DNA of 64,000 nt from the NCBI RefSeq assembly GCF_003073045.1, contig NC_037590.1, positions 1,054,001 through 1,118,000 on the forward strand, written 5' to 3'. Below the pieces are notes generated by a model. The model made no database searches, was not told where the DNA came from, and saw nothing but the letters and a program-made list of their open reading frames with translations. Positions 12,101-23,600 of the stretch are shown here, piece after piece. The stretch is from Pomacea canaliculata (taxonomy: Eukaryota; Mollusca; Gastropoda; Architaenioglossa; Ampullariidae). Positions within the stretch are counted from its first letter, which is position 1. Every line of letters begins with the position of its first letter. The position numbers and the translations under genes were made by a program.

Positions 12101-13450
12101 TTGCAATCGCGAGTGGAATCCCCGCGTCATTGAAAGGACAAGCGACACCTGCATCAGCCGAGGGTCGCGAGACGGTGGGGTCAGCGCACGTGACAACAAA
12201 AGCCCAAGAACTCCACCTCAAGACCTACCACGGGTCACCGAGGTACGTGACAGTGGATTCAGCCAAGGATCGCGCGACAGTGGGGTCAGCCAAGGATCGC
12301 GTGACAGTGGGGTCAGCGCACGTGACATCGAAATCCCAGGATCGCCGCCTCAAGACCTATCCCGTGACAGTGGGGTCAGCCAAGGAGCACGTGACAACAT
12401 ATTCCTCGTTTCTAATAAAGAGAAATCACTAAAAACAGAGGTAAGCACTACCCTGAGTTTTTAATAAGCAAAAGGAAAAGTACAGACAAACAATTTCTTA
12501 TCTCAATAATATTAAGCATTGTATACCTCAAATTACGGCTGATGTTATGGTTAAAAGTGAACAACTGAAATAATGGTTTTGAAAGGCCAGAACATCAACA
12601 GTTAGCACTCAACACTTAGAAATGTTGATCTGACAACACCACCTGCTGAGCTGCTGTGAAGTTGCGGACACCCAGTGCTGACAGTCGGTGTGACACTAGC
12701 ATGCACGTGTCCCCGCTACACTGTCCATCCTACAGCTAGGCCATTACACAAAACCAAAACAAGTTTAAGAATGATCCACTTTGGTTGTAATTAAGCGACA
12801 AAACTGGTTTCAGTAGGTTCAGCTGGTTGAGCTCTTGTCTGCACATGTTGCATGTTGTTGCACAATACTTCAGACGGACATCAGCGTGCACCGTGTGCTG
12901 AGTGCTTTTAATATCAGGACAAAGTGTAATGAACAGCAGCAGTACCATCTCGGGCAGCAAACTGTAAACAACACTCACATCACAGTTTAGTCGTTCGCTC
13001 ATTGCTGTCAGATGTAACATCTAACCTGCCACAGTCTGCCTTCATTGACAATCAACAGAATATCAAGTTTGTGTGCTATTCATGTTAATGAGAAATTGCG
13101 ATGTAAATAAATAAGGGTAAACACTAAATTAATGAAGTAGAAATTAAAGATAGCAGCTTTCAAAGAATAAAAAAGGAAGTGAAAACAGTTTCTCCAAAGT
13201 TCAGTGCCTAGCTGCTACTGTCCGACACCGAGGTGAACAAATGTCCTTTAATGTTATTTCTTGCCTGCAGAATGTCATTTCCTACTTTATAATAAATTAT
13301 TCTTATGTCAGATTGGAACAACGTTTTACAAACTCTTGTGGGTTTTTTTCACAGAATCGGATGTCGTATGCCGACAAGTTCCTGCAACAAGCACCGATTC
13401 CCCCTCCCCGCCGACGCAAGAAGAAAATGGTGGAGACGACAAAACTGTGA
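7360..13450 (+). CDS. BCAP/BANK/Dof-like signalling adaptor (PIK3AP1-like)
   Basis: Exons I can support: 7360-7842, 8045-8171, 8703-8921, 9496-9694, 9941-10001, 10280-10395, 10827-10940, 11211-11293, 11744-11849, about 12114-12440 and 13355-13450. Exon 1 (161 codons) is a TIR-like domain beginning DCDVTFFLASDGREW. Exons 2-3 form the DBB (Dof/BCAP/BANK) module, with LPADQRAFDSCHFLRQC. The fourth exon resembles the ankyrin-like part (LFPTSIHFAAANGLSEF). The rest is rich in Pro and Tyr: [19 protein letters not shown], a DMYVSPL site and a final PIPPPRRRKKK. Family members link tyrosine kinases to PI3K or MAPK signalling at the membrane; I saw no YxxM motif. The 9496-9694 exon needs a two-base frame change inside an AG run near 9612-9617 to join the next exon. 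Phases between 10395 and 10827, and into the 12.1-kb exon, do not match, so a small exon may be missed or boundaries are off. An acceptor at 7329-7330 suggests a 5'UTR intron. Family call is firm; exact orthology is not. Confidence 0.75.
8922..9345. repeat. GT microsatellite/compound minisatellite in adaptor intron
   Basis: Directly after the exon ending at 8921 the intron is almost wholly (GT)n, punctuated by TATGCTTCC or TATGCTTCCCCC blocks every 20-60 bases. The purest part is about 9060-9118. Because the repeat has no stops in some frames it gives long spurious Cys-Val readings. A 17-base exon-like piece at 9366-9382 follows but does not fit the phase of the flanking exons. Confidence 0.9.
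10156..10620. repeat. CA-rich minisatellites flanking a small adaptor exon
   Basis: A (CA)n tract at about 10156-10222 precedes the exon 10280-10395. The following intron begins with a repeated ACACAGTCCAT(C)ACACA unit of variable length up to about 10620. The Thr-His-Ser readings here come from the repeat. Confidence 0.85.
11079..11223. repeat. 54-56-bp tandem repeat duplicating a splice acceptor
   Basis: The block GTCTGTAGCAGGTGTGATGAC occurs at 11090, 11144 and 11200, separated by near-identical sequence containing GTCCGTGTGTCAAGGTGTACAC. The third copy is the acceptor I use for the adaptor exon starting at 11211 (TGTAGCAG then GTGTGATG). The first two copies carry the same acceptor and the same first exon bases. 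Confidence 0.85.
12246..12395 (+). repeat. 27-bp coding repeat within adaptor exon
   Basis: A unit close to GTCAGCCAAGGATCGCGTGACAGTGGG recurs four times, some copies separated by the CGCCTCAAGACCTA block. The unit is nine codons. In the frame that joins the terminal exon it reads Ser-Gln-Gly-Ser-Arg-Asp-Ser-Gly-Val; in a second open frame it reads Ser-Ala-Lys-Asp-Arg-Val-Thr-Val-Gly. A low-complexity, Ser/Arg/Asp-rich linker is predicted. Confidence 0.75.
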
Positions 13451-13774
13451 GCTGCCCTCAGTCACCGGCCTTCTACATCTCCCTCCCCTCGCCCAGCTAC
13501 AGTGATGTCACACGAGTGACAGACTTGAACAAGACAAGAGCTGGGGACCGGTGGCATGGCGAGCCTAGACAGCACCACGTGCAGTGGGTGACCAAGTTGT
13601 ATTTCAAGTCTCCATATTGTCACAGTTTGAAGTCCGCCTTGTCATACACGCCTGGACACTGTCATATGCAATTTATTATCTCTGATGTGTTGATCCTATA
13701 CAATATGAAATACTGGTGTTACGGGCCTAAACACTCCCTGAGGTGCGTGTGGTGACTTCCAGTGCCGCCAGGTG

Positions 13775-13780
13775 AATAAA
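13775..13780 (+). terminator. candidate poly(A) signal of the adaptor gene
   Basis: AATAAA lies about 325 bases after the proposed stop codon at 13448-13450, in GGTGAATAAAGTGCAG. Confidence 0.45.
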
Positions 13781-15068
13781 GTGCAGTCAGTCTTACTGCA
13801 GTTCATGCTGTTACCTGGGGTTCCGCTGTTGGTAATCATGTGAGGCCTCTAGTCCGCCAACAACAACCAACACTTGCCAGTGTGGAGGGCCGAACTGTCT
13901 GCCTGTGGCCAGGTCATTGTGTGCAGCAGTAAGCCTGTGGTGCGTGACAACACAAACCAATTTCAGTTTAGTGCCGGCATCTGAGGGGTGGGCCGGGAGC
14001 GAGGACCTGGTGTTCCTACAACATTGCGACCTCGTATCTAATCATCGGCTACTGGCAGCCATCAGTGGTGTCGGTGTACACTACACTAGAGTACAGTCGA
14101 CACGAAAGTCGGTGACAACAGGCGGCAGACAGACGAGAATTGTGATGGTGGCTATAGTGTCCACCAGTGTCGATGATAGTTGTAGGTACGTGCACACTAA
14201 CCCTGAAAGTGTATTTGTCAACATCTCCACACTTTACTTACAGCTACAGAAGTATTAAGTGTTGCGGTGCACATAGCTTTACCTCATCACTGTGATATTT
14301 TTACGAAAGTTAATAAAGACTTGAAACTCCTTTGCGCGTTTACAAAAATTCCTTTATCTACCTCACTGCTTCCCTCTCTTCTAACTGACGACGACGTCCG
14401 TACATTTCAAACATACGAAAATTCTGCAAGATTATTTTCACTTTGCCGCAGTTTATTATTTAACATGATGTAGCGTTAGCAACCACTACTTACATAAAGC
14501 TGAGTTAAACATTTTGTACATTAGACAGCTGCTTGTGTTTTGCCTTTCTCCACAAGACCTCATACTGAGTTTGTCGGGTGCGCTAACTACTCGACTGCTT
14601 GTTGTCTACAGAACACCGCACGCGCTAAAAATTACTGGAAGGTGTTGTGGTCCTGCTAGGCTTTGCTAGGTGAGCGTCTAGTCAACGTAGCCCGTGACCT
14701 TTCGGTCGTTGGGAAGTCCGGTATCTCGGGTCCGATTTTTGTGAGGCTGTCACTTCCCCGCTGTCTTCTTTTCCCAAACCTTATACGGGGTTATGTACCC
14801 GTTCAATACCTGGATTAACACGGCTGTCCCTTGGAATAAGTATAGTGTCACATTTTTTTATAAAAAACCCACTAATAATGCTATGGTCAGCTGCTTCCGG
14901 TGTCCGACTGCCATGACAAGTGGCGTTGTTATGCGACTCATGTTGACGTATTCTCTGTGGTTAGGCCGTGAGCATCGTGGACGTTGACTAAAGCCTCGTG
15001 TCACCCCCACCCCATAGCTACGGCATCTTCCTCCCTCCCCCAACCAACAGGGCGGGGCTGTTTCTGCG
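13781..15068. other. no recognised gene between adaptor and cysteine-rich gene
   Basis: No domain or splice-supported exon is seen. An open frame at 13905-14258 (+) has no recognisable features. Confidence 0.55.
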
Positions 15069-18000
15069 TCATGTCAGGGGCTTGAGGATGGAGCGACCCT
15101 CCCTGTCCACGCACAAGGTGTTGCCATGTCCAGGTTGTACTGGCAGGTGTGGTAGCCCAGGTTGAAGTGGAAGTCACACACGTGTCCCAGCGAGCACGGG
15201 GTGGAAGTGTTGCACGGGACAAGGGGCATGCAGGTACCCTGCTCGCACGTGCCGTCGGACAGCCCAGGTGACAGTGGATCTTGGGATAGCAGATGGTGTG
15301 GTAGGCGCAGTATTCGTGCAAACAACAGCCTTGTCCGCAGTATCGATACTGAAACACGAACATAATACAAGTACAGCTCGGTAAACAACTACAGCATGGT
15401 ACAGTATGTATACCACGGTAAATAACTACAACATGGTACAGTCAGTATAACTACAGCATGGTACAGTCAGTATACCACGGTAAACAACAAATTTCTGTCA
15501 CGGACTTGCCCCTTATACAGACAATTAAGATGGATTAACAATGAATGTACATTGGTACTGCGCTTTACCACAACACTGGGGTCATGAGCTGAGTTCTAAG
15601 TCACTAACAGTCTGCCATAACAGTAGGAACACACAAGTACACAACATGACCTCTTGACCCCTACTCATGATATCTAACGAAAAGAAACTCAGATCAGGAC
15701 AGCGGTGTAGACAGCCCTCGCTGGTTAAGACGGATACACGCCAGAGATTTACAGGGGGAGATGCGTGCAACGGTAATATCCACCGTCCTCTGCAGTCTTC
15801 GCTGTCTTCACCCTCTGTCCTCGTCAAGCCGCTGCCCACTGCTTCAAAACTGTTTGGAGCATCCGCTCTCTTTTCATTAAATTCTCAAGGTGGTCGAAGT
15901 CATTTGTGATTCCGGATCGTGGGCAACGTGCTGCTAGACAGTTGCTTCCTGCAGTGTGTTTGTGTGCTGTGACATACTGGTGCTGCTGCAGTGTGTGTCT
16001 GTGACATACTGTTGCAGGATCACGTGACGTACTCTGCTGCCGGCTCTGTTCAAGTGCTGTGGCCGGTTATGTCGGCGACGTACAAAGCGCCACCTGTCAG
16101 ACCTCGTCCACCATCCGCCGGCAACGCCTCGAGCTGAAGTCTGGAGCCCGCCGCACGTGCTGTCAGCGCCACCTGCCGGCCAGCGCACCGGCCGGCCATA
16201 TTATTTCTGACGTCAAGACGTGCTGGGCCGCCACCTCGCGTGAAGTTATCGGCCTTTGATTGTTCGCACAAATCCGCTTTGCCCACTGAAGCTTCTCTCC
16301 TCGGAATCGACCCACAAGGGCTTTGGGGACAGTGAGACGTCACACGTGCAGACCGTTATGCGCGAATAACGACAGAACGTAAACAGCGAGTTTCCACAAG
16401 CTCGGTGTGCTATGTATCGTCACGTGATGTAGGCCGTACGTTCTCACAAGCTCAGTGTGCTATGTATCGTCACGTGATGTAGGCAGTACGGTCTCACAAG
16501 CTCGGTGTGCTATGTATCGTCACGTGATACTGCAGACCCTAGTGTATCACCAGCACACATGTGATACTGCAGACCCTGGCACCAAGAGGTAGGCAGTATA
16601 CAGAGAATAAAAGAGACCCCACAATAGAGCCTTGAGGCACCCTGTACTTGCAAGGAGTTGGGGGAGATGTGGAGCCCACAACTACTACAGCTAGCACTGG
16701 AACAAGTTCAAAACAATGCCAGACACACAGACACCGAAAGTAACTTAAGGATGTCATGGTCGCTTGTATCAAACGCAACTGACAGATCCGCTACTACAGT
16801 AATGAGATGTTATCCAGCACTACAGTAATGAGACTACGGTAATGAGATGTTCAGCCTACAGTAATGAGATGTTATCCAGAACTACAGTAATGAGATGAGA
16901 GTAATGAGATATTATCCACCACTACAGTAATGAGATATTATTCACCACTACAGTAATAACCTGCTATTCCTGTCGCAAGCAGAGAGTCAATCACTCACCA
17001 CTCGAGGCGACACCACTAAGGTCGACTGATTTTCGCCACAGACTCACTCAAACAGCTCGAGTGCCCGGGGAAGTGTTCCAGAAGCTGGAGCAGTACAATA
17101 GTTTCCGTTACGTTGAGCAGAAAAGTAATGGCGACAGAATGATAGTTTCGAGGTTACTGCGGTCGAGGCTGGCTTTCTTGAGGAGTCAGGCGACGACTGT
17201 ATGTTCGCACGAAGGTACAGCACTAATTGACATTCTGTAATTAGGTGTTGCTAGTGTAGAGGGGCGGTCGGTCCGGCGCTGATTGGCTAGGGTAATGTAA
17301 GGGCAGAGTTGAGACGAGGCGACAGACGGACTGGACATTGCAGCAGTCACAACTTACAACATCGTCACACACTGTAGTTGTACTGACATGAAAACTACAT
17401 CGACGTGGGTAGTGTCGTCACTGGTCAAGCGGTCAAGAACGACGGATGCGACACCTGCTGGCTGATGAGTGCGTGGGAGGAAGTTTACATTTCACCACTA
17501 TCACACTCATCACACCCCCACCCGAATGAAGTGTTTCATATGTGTGTGTATGTGTTGTTAATGACCACTTTGCATTATCGATGTTGACTGTAGCCAGCCT
17601 CCATCTTTGTCTTCTGTGGTATTGTGTGACACGTGAGACTTCAATGTGTCAGCTCCGACACTGTGGCGACAAGCTAATACCGATTAGTGCAGCTGTGGGG
17701 CGATCACACATTTACATCAGCCATTTGCAGAATACTAAGGCAACATAAAAACATAATATTTGTATTATCATGTGTGAACAGACACAAGTGCCTTCAGTAA
17801 ACGTCACGCTCGCTACTCTGGAACACCAACAGACGAGCACTGCAAGAGTCGTAAATGTCACACTGTCATGTACACTTGGAGCAGACATGGCAAGATTCGT
17901 GCTGTTTTCAAACACGCTGTGCCCATCCACTATTCTCAACAACAACAAAAGTAAAAGGAAGCTTAAAAAAAAAAAAAAAAAAAACAACCAAACGAGGACA

Positions 18001-18089
18001 CCCAGTTTTTAGTCTGATTACAAACGTACCCTCCGGCTGTTTGCGCCTCCGCTGAGAAGAGCGACGGCAGCTACCAGCTTCAGCAGCAT
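15069..18089 (-). CDS. small secreted cysteine-rich protein (candidate)
   Basis: Exon 1 (18089-18030) encodes a textbook signal peptide, MLLKLVAAVALLSGGANSRR, and ends at an AGG/GTACGT donor in phase 0. A phase-0 acceptor (GTGTTTCAG) at 15349 opens the second exon, 15348 to about 15069. That exon begins YRYCGQGCCLHEYCAYHTIC and carries some 13 cysteines in all, including EQGTCMPLVPCNTSTPC and GHVCDFHFNLGYHTC, ending near GRSILKPLT and a stop. The cysteine-rich reading moves through all three frames: two frame changes within about 280 bases, both next to G-runs. That fits consensus indels in the assembly or a recently disabled gene. The protein would be about 110 residues and extracellular. 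I do not recognise the family; the spacing recalls prokineticin- or colipase-like folds only loosely. The intron could hide another exon. Confidence 0.5.
16395..16538. repeat. 50-bp minisatellite, 2.8 copies
   Basis: CACAAGCTCGGTGTGCTATG begins units at 16395, 16445 and 16495. Each also contains ATCGTCACGTGAT (CACGTG E-box). The third copy runs into a duplicated ACTGCAGACCCT segment near 16541-16580. Confidence 0.85.
16540..16795 (-). mobile_element. LINE reverse-transcriptase fragment
   Basis: On the minus strand about 16795-16735 reads VADLSVAFDTSDHDILKLLS, the LDLSAAFDTVDH-type motif A of CR1/L2-like reverse transcriptases. About 16655-16545 reads YRVPQGSIVGSLLFSVYCLP, the motif-B block (usually GVPQGSVLGPLLF). 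The two pieces lie in different frames and neither end of the element is present. It is a decayed fragment of an element different from the one at 4.3-7.1 kb. Confidence 0.75.
16790..16955. repeat. short interspersed tandem repeat (TACAGTAATGAGAT)
   Basis: CTACAGTAATGAGATGTTATCCA and shortened versions recur about six times with period 27-36. Confidence 0.8.
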
Positions 18090-19214
18090 GGTGGGCCTAC
18101 ACCAGCCCCCGGCTCGTCTGTCAGTCATCTGTCACAGCGCCACCTGTCTGCACCAGCACCAGGGTGTAATGAAGCACTTGCACGCCGCTCGGTGTCGGAC
18201 ACTAAACTGCAATGAAGGCGTCGGCTACCACAAAAGTCGCTGCCGCAGCTGGTGTAGTTACGGCCACCTGAAATGTTACAAAAAGTGATTTTTCTGCGCA
18301 CGACTGTAATTTCTTAAGATGCGCGCCTCGATATTCGGTGGGCGCTAGCTCTGCGCGTGCGCAGCCATCAGCTTGCCAGTCCAACACGCATGCGCACTGG
18401 GGCTTGCCAAACCATCAAAGCTGACACGTGCCGCACACAGGCGCCAACGAGACGACGGGCTGGAGATTTCTGACGATGATTTGAGAAGTACGTCGATGAC
18501 TACGACGACTGCCGTCATCGTGCTAGTACCTTTCCGACAGCGGGTGGGCACCCGTGATGGTGCTGACGTCTGACAGCCTAGCCGCGCGTGCGTGCGAGGC
18601 TGAGTGGATAGGTGATGCTGAAGTTTTTTTGTTGTCCGCGAAACAAATGAAGATTATTGCAAGAGCTTCCTAGTGAGTACAGATCGATAAAGGCTGGCAG
18701 CTGTCCACTGGCTGTATCCTATGTGCTGTCACCTAACCCTGCTCTTGTCTGTCTTCCTCAGTTACTGTCATCCTTCACTTATCAATAAGTCATCACCATG
18801 CGTCCACACCGTCTGACTGCCACACGCGCACATATACATTCACTCGTGCACACACACACACACACATAAAACACATTTATACCTACATCTATTCACATTA
18901 TCTCTCACACACACACACTTCTGATTAGCAACATATTTTGTTCGGCTTTATAACCAGAAAAACTACCTGGCAGGGTGTCTGCCGCTACCAGAAATCCCAA
19001 TCAATGGCATTAACAAATTAATCAATAGTTAACGACTCGGTCAACACTATGAATCGTGCAGGAGTTGAAATGCGGCTTTGCGGACAGCCAAGCCAGAGAC
19101 CTGCAAAAAGTGAGAAAACCAGTGTGCGACATGCAGCCTCTAGGTAGGTGGCACCAGGTTAGGCAGTACTGGTTTGGGAGGGACATCGTGGCCAGGCGGG
19201 GGGTTTTACACCAA

Positions 19215-19540
19215 GTAAGCAGTCAAGGCTATACCACGACAAGACAACCAGCAACTAAGGCTATATCACAAGACAGCCAGCAACTAAAGCTATATCACGA
19301 CAATACAACCAGCAACTAAAACTATATGACGACAAGCTAGTCAGCATCTAAAACTATATCACGACAAGGAAGTCAGCAACTAAAGCTATATCACGGCAAC
19401 TAAGACTACATCACGGCAAGGTAGCTAACCCTGGAAACAGATGCCACATGAAAATAAAGAACTGCGTGCCTGAGTCGAGACTTGAACCTTGGACAGCCAA
19501 CCTTCACTGTATTGTGGACAGACGCTAACCGGTACACACT
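19215..19540 (-). mobile_element. tRNA-derived SINE with tail amplified into a minisatellite
   Basis: Read on the minus strand, 19540-19405 matches the SINE copies at 33975-34134 and 56645-56815: a tRNA-like head with a GTTCAAGTCTCGACTC-type B box, then CATGTGGCATCTGTTTCCAG, then CTTGCCGTGATGTAG. Beyond that, the tail motif corresponding to plus-strand AAAGCTATATCACGACAAG..AGCCAGCAACT repeats about six times from 19225 to 19405, at 29-33 base spacing. The other two copies have it once. Confidence 0.75.
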
Positions 19541-19552
19541 TAGGTGAGGCCA

Positions 19553-19735
19553 GGTTAGGTGGTACATGTACTATGTTAAGGTGGTACATGTACTATGGGT
19601 GGTACATGTACTATGTTAAGGTGGTACATGTACTATGTTAGGTGGTACATGTACTACATGTACATGGACATGTGTTAAGTGGTACATGTACTATGTTAAG
19701 TACACTATGTTAAGGTGGTCATGTACAGACTGTTG
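19553..19735. repeat. GGTGGTACATGTACTATGTTAA minisatellite
   Basis: Six to seven imperfect copies of about 18-24 bases, each with the palindrome GTACATGTAC. Confidence 0.85.
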
Positions 19736-20693
19736 GGTATAGAATGATAGAATCTGTTAGCCCCAAATGCACAAGACTGGGTCCTTATCCATTCCAGAAA
19801 GTACTAAGGACGGACAACTAGATGACAGAACACTGCCCAACATGCGCGTCCTGGCCGGACTCTCCAGGCCCTTACACTCCTAGGGGCGGTAGTTATGAAG
19901 CGAGAGTGTCCCAGGGCAAAGTCGGGAACTCTAGGGAAAGCGTTCATGTTTTCTTAGTTACAAGGTGATGCCCAGGCCCCCGAGCACACTACTTTCTGTT
20001 TGCTTACCCAAGGCATGTTCGTTCCCAGGGATGTTGGAGAAATTAAGGACAAGCCGTATCTCCGCAGTTATAAAAGCGGTGGTTTAGACCTCGCACACCA
20101 CTTCACTCTCTCACACACACCCAGCTGGCCAGCCACAACAGCAGGGAAGAGAGAAGGTGAGGGGACAGAGCGTCCAGTAGCGCAAGGCTGGCTGTCACCA
20201 ACACCTGGCCCCCGCCGCCTTTTTCCGGTGCCCATGGCTGCTGTCGCGTGAGCTTTATCTACCCCTCCTGTTATCTCCCGTCTCTTGAGCTATTGAGAAC
20301 TATCGATTTCAGCTTGTGGTCAGACGCCAGTCCGCTCAACTACCATCGACCAGCACAGAGGGATTATCAGCTGTAATCCCGGGGCGGCGGAGATAAGGCT
20401 CACACCCAGACGCAAGCGGCTCTCAGCCACACATTGTAGGCACACACACACCTCTGGTATGCACATACAGCATCATGCACACACACACACGTTCCTCTTT
20501 ACACTCTCTCTCTACTACAGCACCTACACTGATCTGGTCTTGTTGAAATATAAATGCCTGTACACAAGTGTTAGCAAACACACAGACACATGTTCACATA
20601 CAACACATTCTCACTTGTTTTCATCACATGTATTGCAGCACCTGAACATGGTACAGTATCACAGCCAAGTGTTTCACTAAAGACAGCAGAGCA

Positions 20694-23600
20694 TCACCCA
20701 GCCTCTCCATCGTCTCTCAGGTTATAGTTCCTCACACCAGGCCGATGGGGCGTCTTCACCTTTCTCGCTTTATTGACCACAGCTTTCACCTTGGTGCCAG
20801 AGGTGTGGTCCTTTTTGTCCATTGCCAGACGACGACCATGCACAGCAATATTACCATCCTCATCAGACAAACGGAGACTCTGCTTGTTGACGCTTGTGGT
20901 GTAACCTGAGATCAGTACAGATAAAACAAGGCATTTAATGCAATTACACCCCACGTTTATGACCAAAAAGTAACCTCTGATTTTAACTTCCACACAGTAG
21001 TTGTAGGCCTGTGGGTTTGTCTCACTTTGTCATTCATTTGCTGTTTAAATGCAATTTAAATTTTATGATAAAATTTTCATGTTTTATATAAGCGTGCATT
21101 TTATTTTAAAAGTTTTAATTTCAATGCAAAACGGATTATAAGTGAGAAACTGAAGATTTTGCATAAAGATGTGATGCTGGCTACTAAATATTCATCAGCT
21201 TCAGTAGCAACTCTTCAAACTGACACACAACAACTTACCACTTGGTTCTTGACTACGGATCAGGTCTGGACTGGCTGGACTATCCAGGAGTCGCCACACA
21301 TCCTGCAGGGATTGACCACCCACTGAAGAAATGCTGAAGTCCATACTGGCAAGCATAGATGATGTGGCAGGAACATTACCCGGTGCAGTTGTCTTCTGTT
21401 GCATGCGGCCTGAATCTAGGATGTGACGAAAAAAAAAATAATGGTAACATGGTTAAAAAATAAAAAAAAAGAAAGGCTTGTCCAGACAACTGTAGTCCAT
21501 CTACTCGTATGTGTGGGTGGGAATGTGGTCATATGAACACATATATTGTTCTTGTCATTTTTTCCTCTTTATATTTGCATTTGATTTTATTCTTCGTTTA
21601 GTACAGTTGTTTATTAGTTATAGCTCATGTTATTTGTTTGTTTTCCTGTCCCTCGTACGCCGTCCATGCTTCATTCTTGTTCTTAAGCGCTAAGAGCATA
21701 CTCCTTAGAGTGTGAGTATGAGCTTTACAAATGTTGCATTATTATTATATATAAACATATACTTATCCACAGTCTTATGGCAGGTATGCATTGAAACTTT
21801 TGTCTTCAGTGAGCACTGATCTGATGAGCTTCATTTACAAAGGTGCCATCATTACAAACTGAATGTTCCTTTGATAGCTCACACAACAGATTGTTTCACT
21901 GATACCACGGGGGTCTTTATAAAAGACTAAATGTTACAGGCAGTACATCCAACTTTGTTCTACATCTTCTTGGTGACAGCCTTTCCCACAGCTTACCACC
22001 ATCCTTGGCTTCAACCTTCTCTTTCTCAGGGATGCCATGAAGATCCTCCTCACCCTGCACTGGGGGTGCAAACCGCTGAGCATACTGCAGCTCCTGCAGA
22101 TAGCAAACACACCGTATGGTGGTAACGGCCAGATTCCATTCCTTATTTATGAGTTCTTTTCTATTCTGATGCTATTATTTTCTACATTTATTCTCCCTAT
22201 AAAATAAACTTTCTAGAAGATTAAATCCTCACGACAAAGTCAAGAAAAAAAACTCAAGAATGTGACTTGACACTGACCAGCTGCACAAGCTTACCTGTAA
22301 CTGATCCTCCTATCCAGCCCCTATCTGAACCACCTGGGAGTTTGTACTTTGTCATTACTGCTCCTCACCTGTTTAGTCAGCTGATACTGTAGATGCTCTA
22401 ACTGTGAAAGTCGACCTGTCAAAGCACTGTCTTTAGGCTCTACAGATGCAGGAAGGTGTTTTGCTCTTGCTAGTCTGTCCACCCCAACTGACATCTGCAT
22501 ACCTTCAATGTAAATAATTCTCTTGTACATACCTTCAAAATAAACAACCCACTCTTATGATACTTTCAATGTAAATAACTCTTGTACATTAAGTGCTGGA
22601 ATGATTTCACTTGTTTTGCTAGGTACTTAAAAAAGTCTTTACTAGACATACATAGCATACAGGTGTTCCCCAAAGTACAAACAGGTTACATTCCTGAGAT
22701 CGTCTTCAGATTCAAGCAAACAGGGTAAGTGATATATGGACAATACACCATCCTGTCAACAAAAATGACATTTCACAGCATCAATAAGTGGACAGGTAAT
22801 GTTTCACCTGTTTACTTGAGTTATGTAAAGATAAGAGATGTGAGATAAGATCCCTTACCTGTTTACTTCCAATCCAACCCCCTCCCAGAAGATTGGGCAA
22901 TGCATGACTTACCTGCTTGCTTGAGCTCTGCTTGGAGCCTGTTGCTGAGTTCTGTCAGCTGTTGTTTCTCTCTCACAAGCTGTGCAATGTGTTTGGCTGC
23001 CCGAACAAGTTTGCCTTTCCACTCGGATACAGAAGTACCACCTCCCACATCGCCAGGAAATGCAAAATAGTCTCCCTTTCCCTGACGAGCTATGTCAAGT
23101 TGATTTGCACGATTGCGAAGGGAGCTTAACTCTTCCTGTAATTGCTGAATCAGCAGCTCCTGTGGGACATGCACAGTTATGTCTCTTGGAAAGAGCGAAA
23201 AGCTAGCATCTGACAACAGATGCCCCACCGGGATAGATTATACAAGGTGGATACATACTGCATCAGCTTAGCTTCATAATTTAATTTTAAACGGACTGAG
23301 TCACTCATAAAGATAATTGCATTTGTTGTTGTCTGTTAAATCACATATATTTATTCACAGTATCACAACAGAGGTTATTCTAAGATCTCGAAAAATGGGA
23401 CCAGGGGCCCTCTCAATGGGGAAAAAGGGGCTCCTTCAAACGAAATGAGGAGCCCATCAAAACGAACACATTCTCACTTCTTTTATGTATACAGATTTAT
23501 TTCTGACATGCAACAAAATATATTTATAAAGAACAAAACTATTTATGGCAAGAAACTGAAGATTAATCAGATAGATATTTTTATCTGTTACAGTAAAATC

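Larger units (their letters stand above)
18090..20693. other. no recognised gene; repeats
   Basis: Between the cysteine-rich gene and the 3' end of CCDC57 I see a CA microsatellite (about 18849-18866), the SINE and its expanded tail (19215-19540), and an array of GGTGGTACATGTACTATGTTAA units (19553-19735). No exon is supported. Confidence 0.6.
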
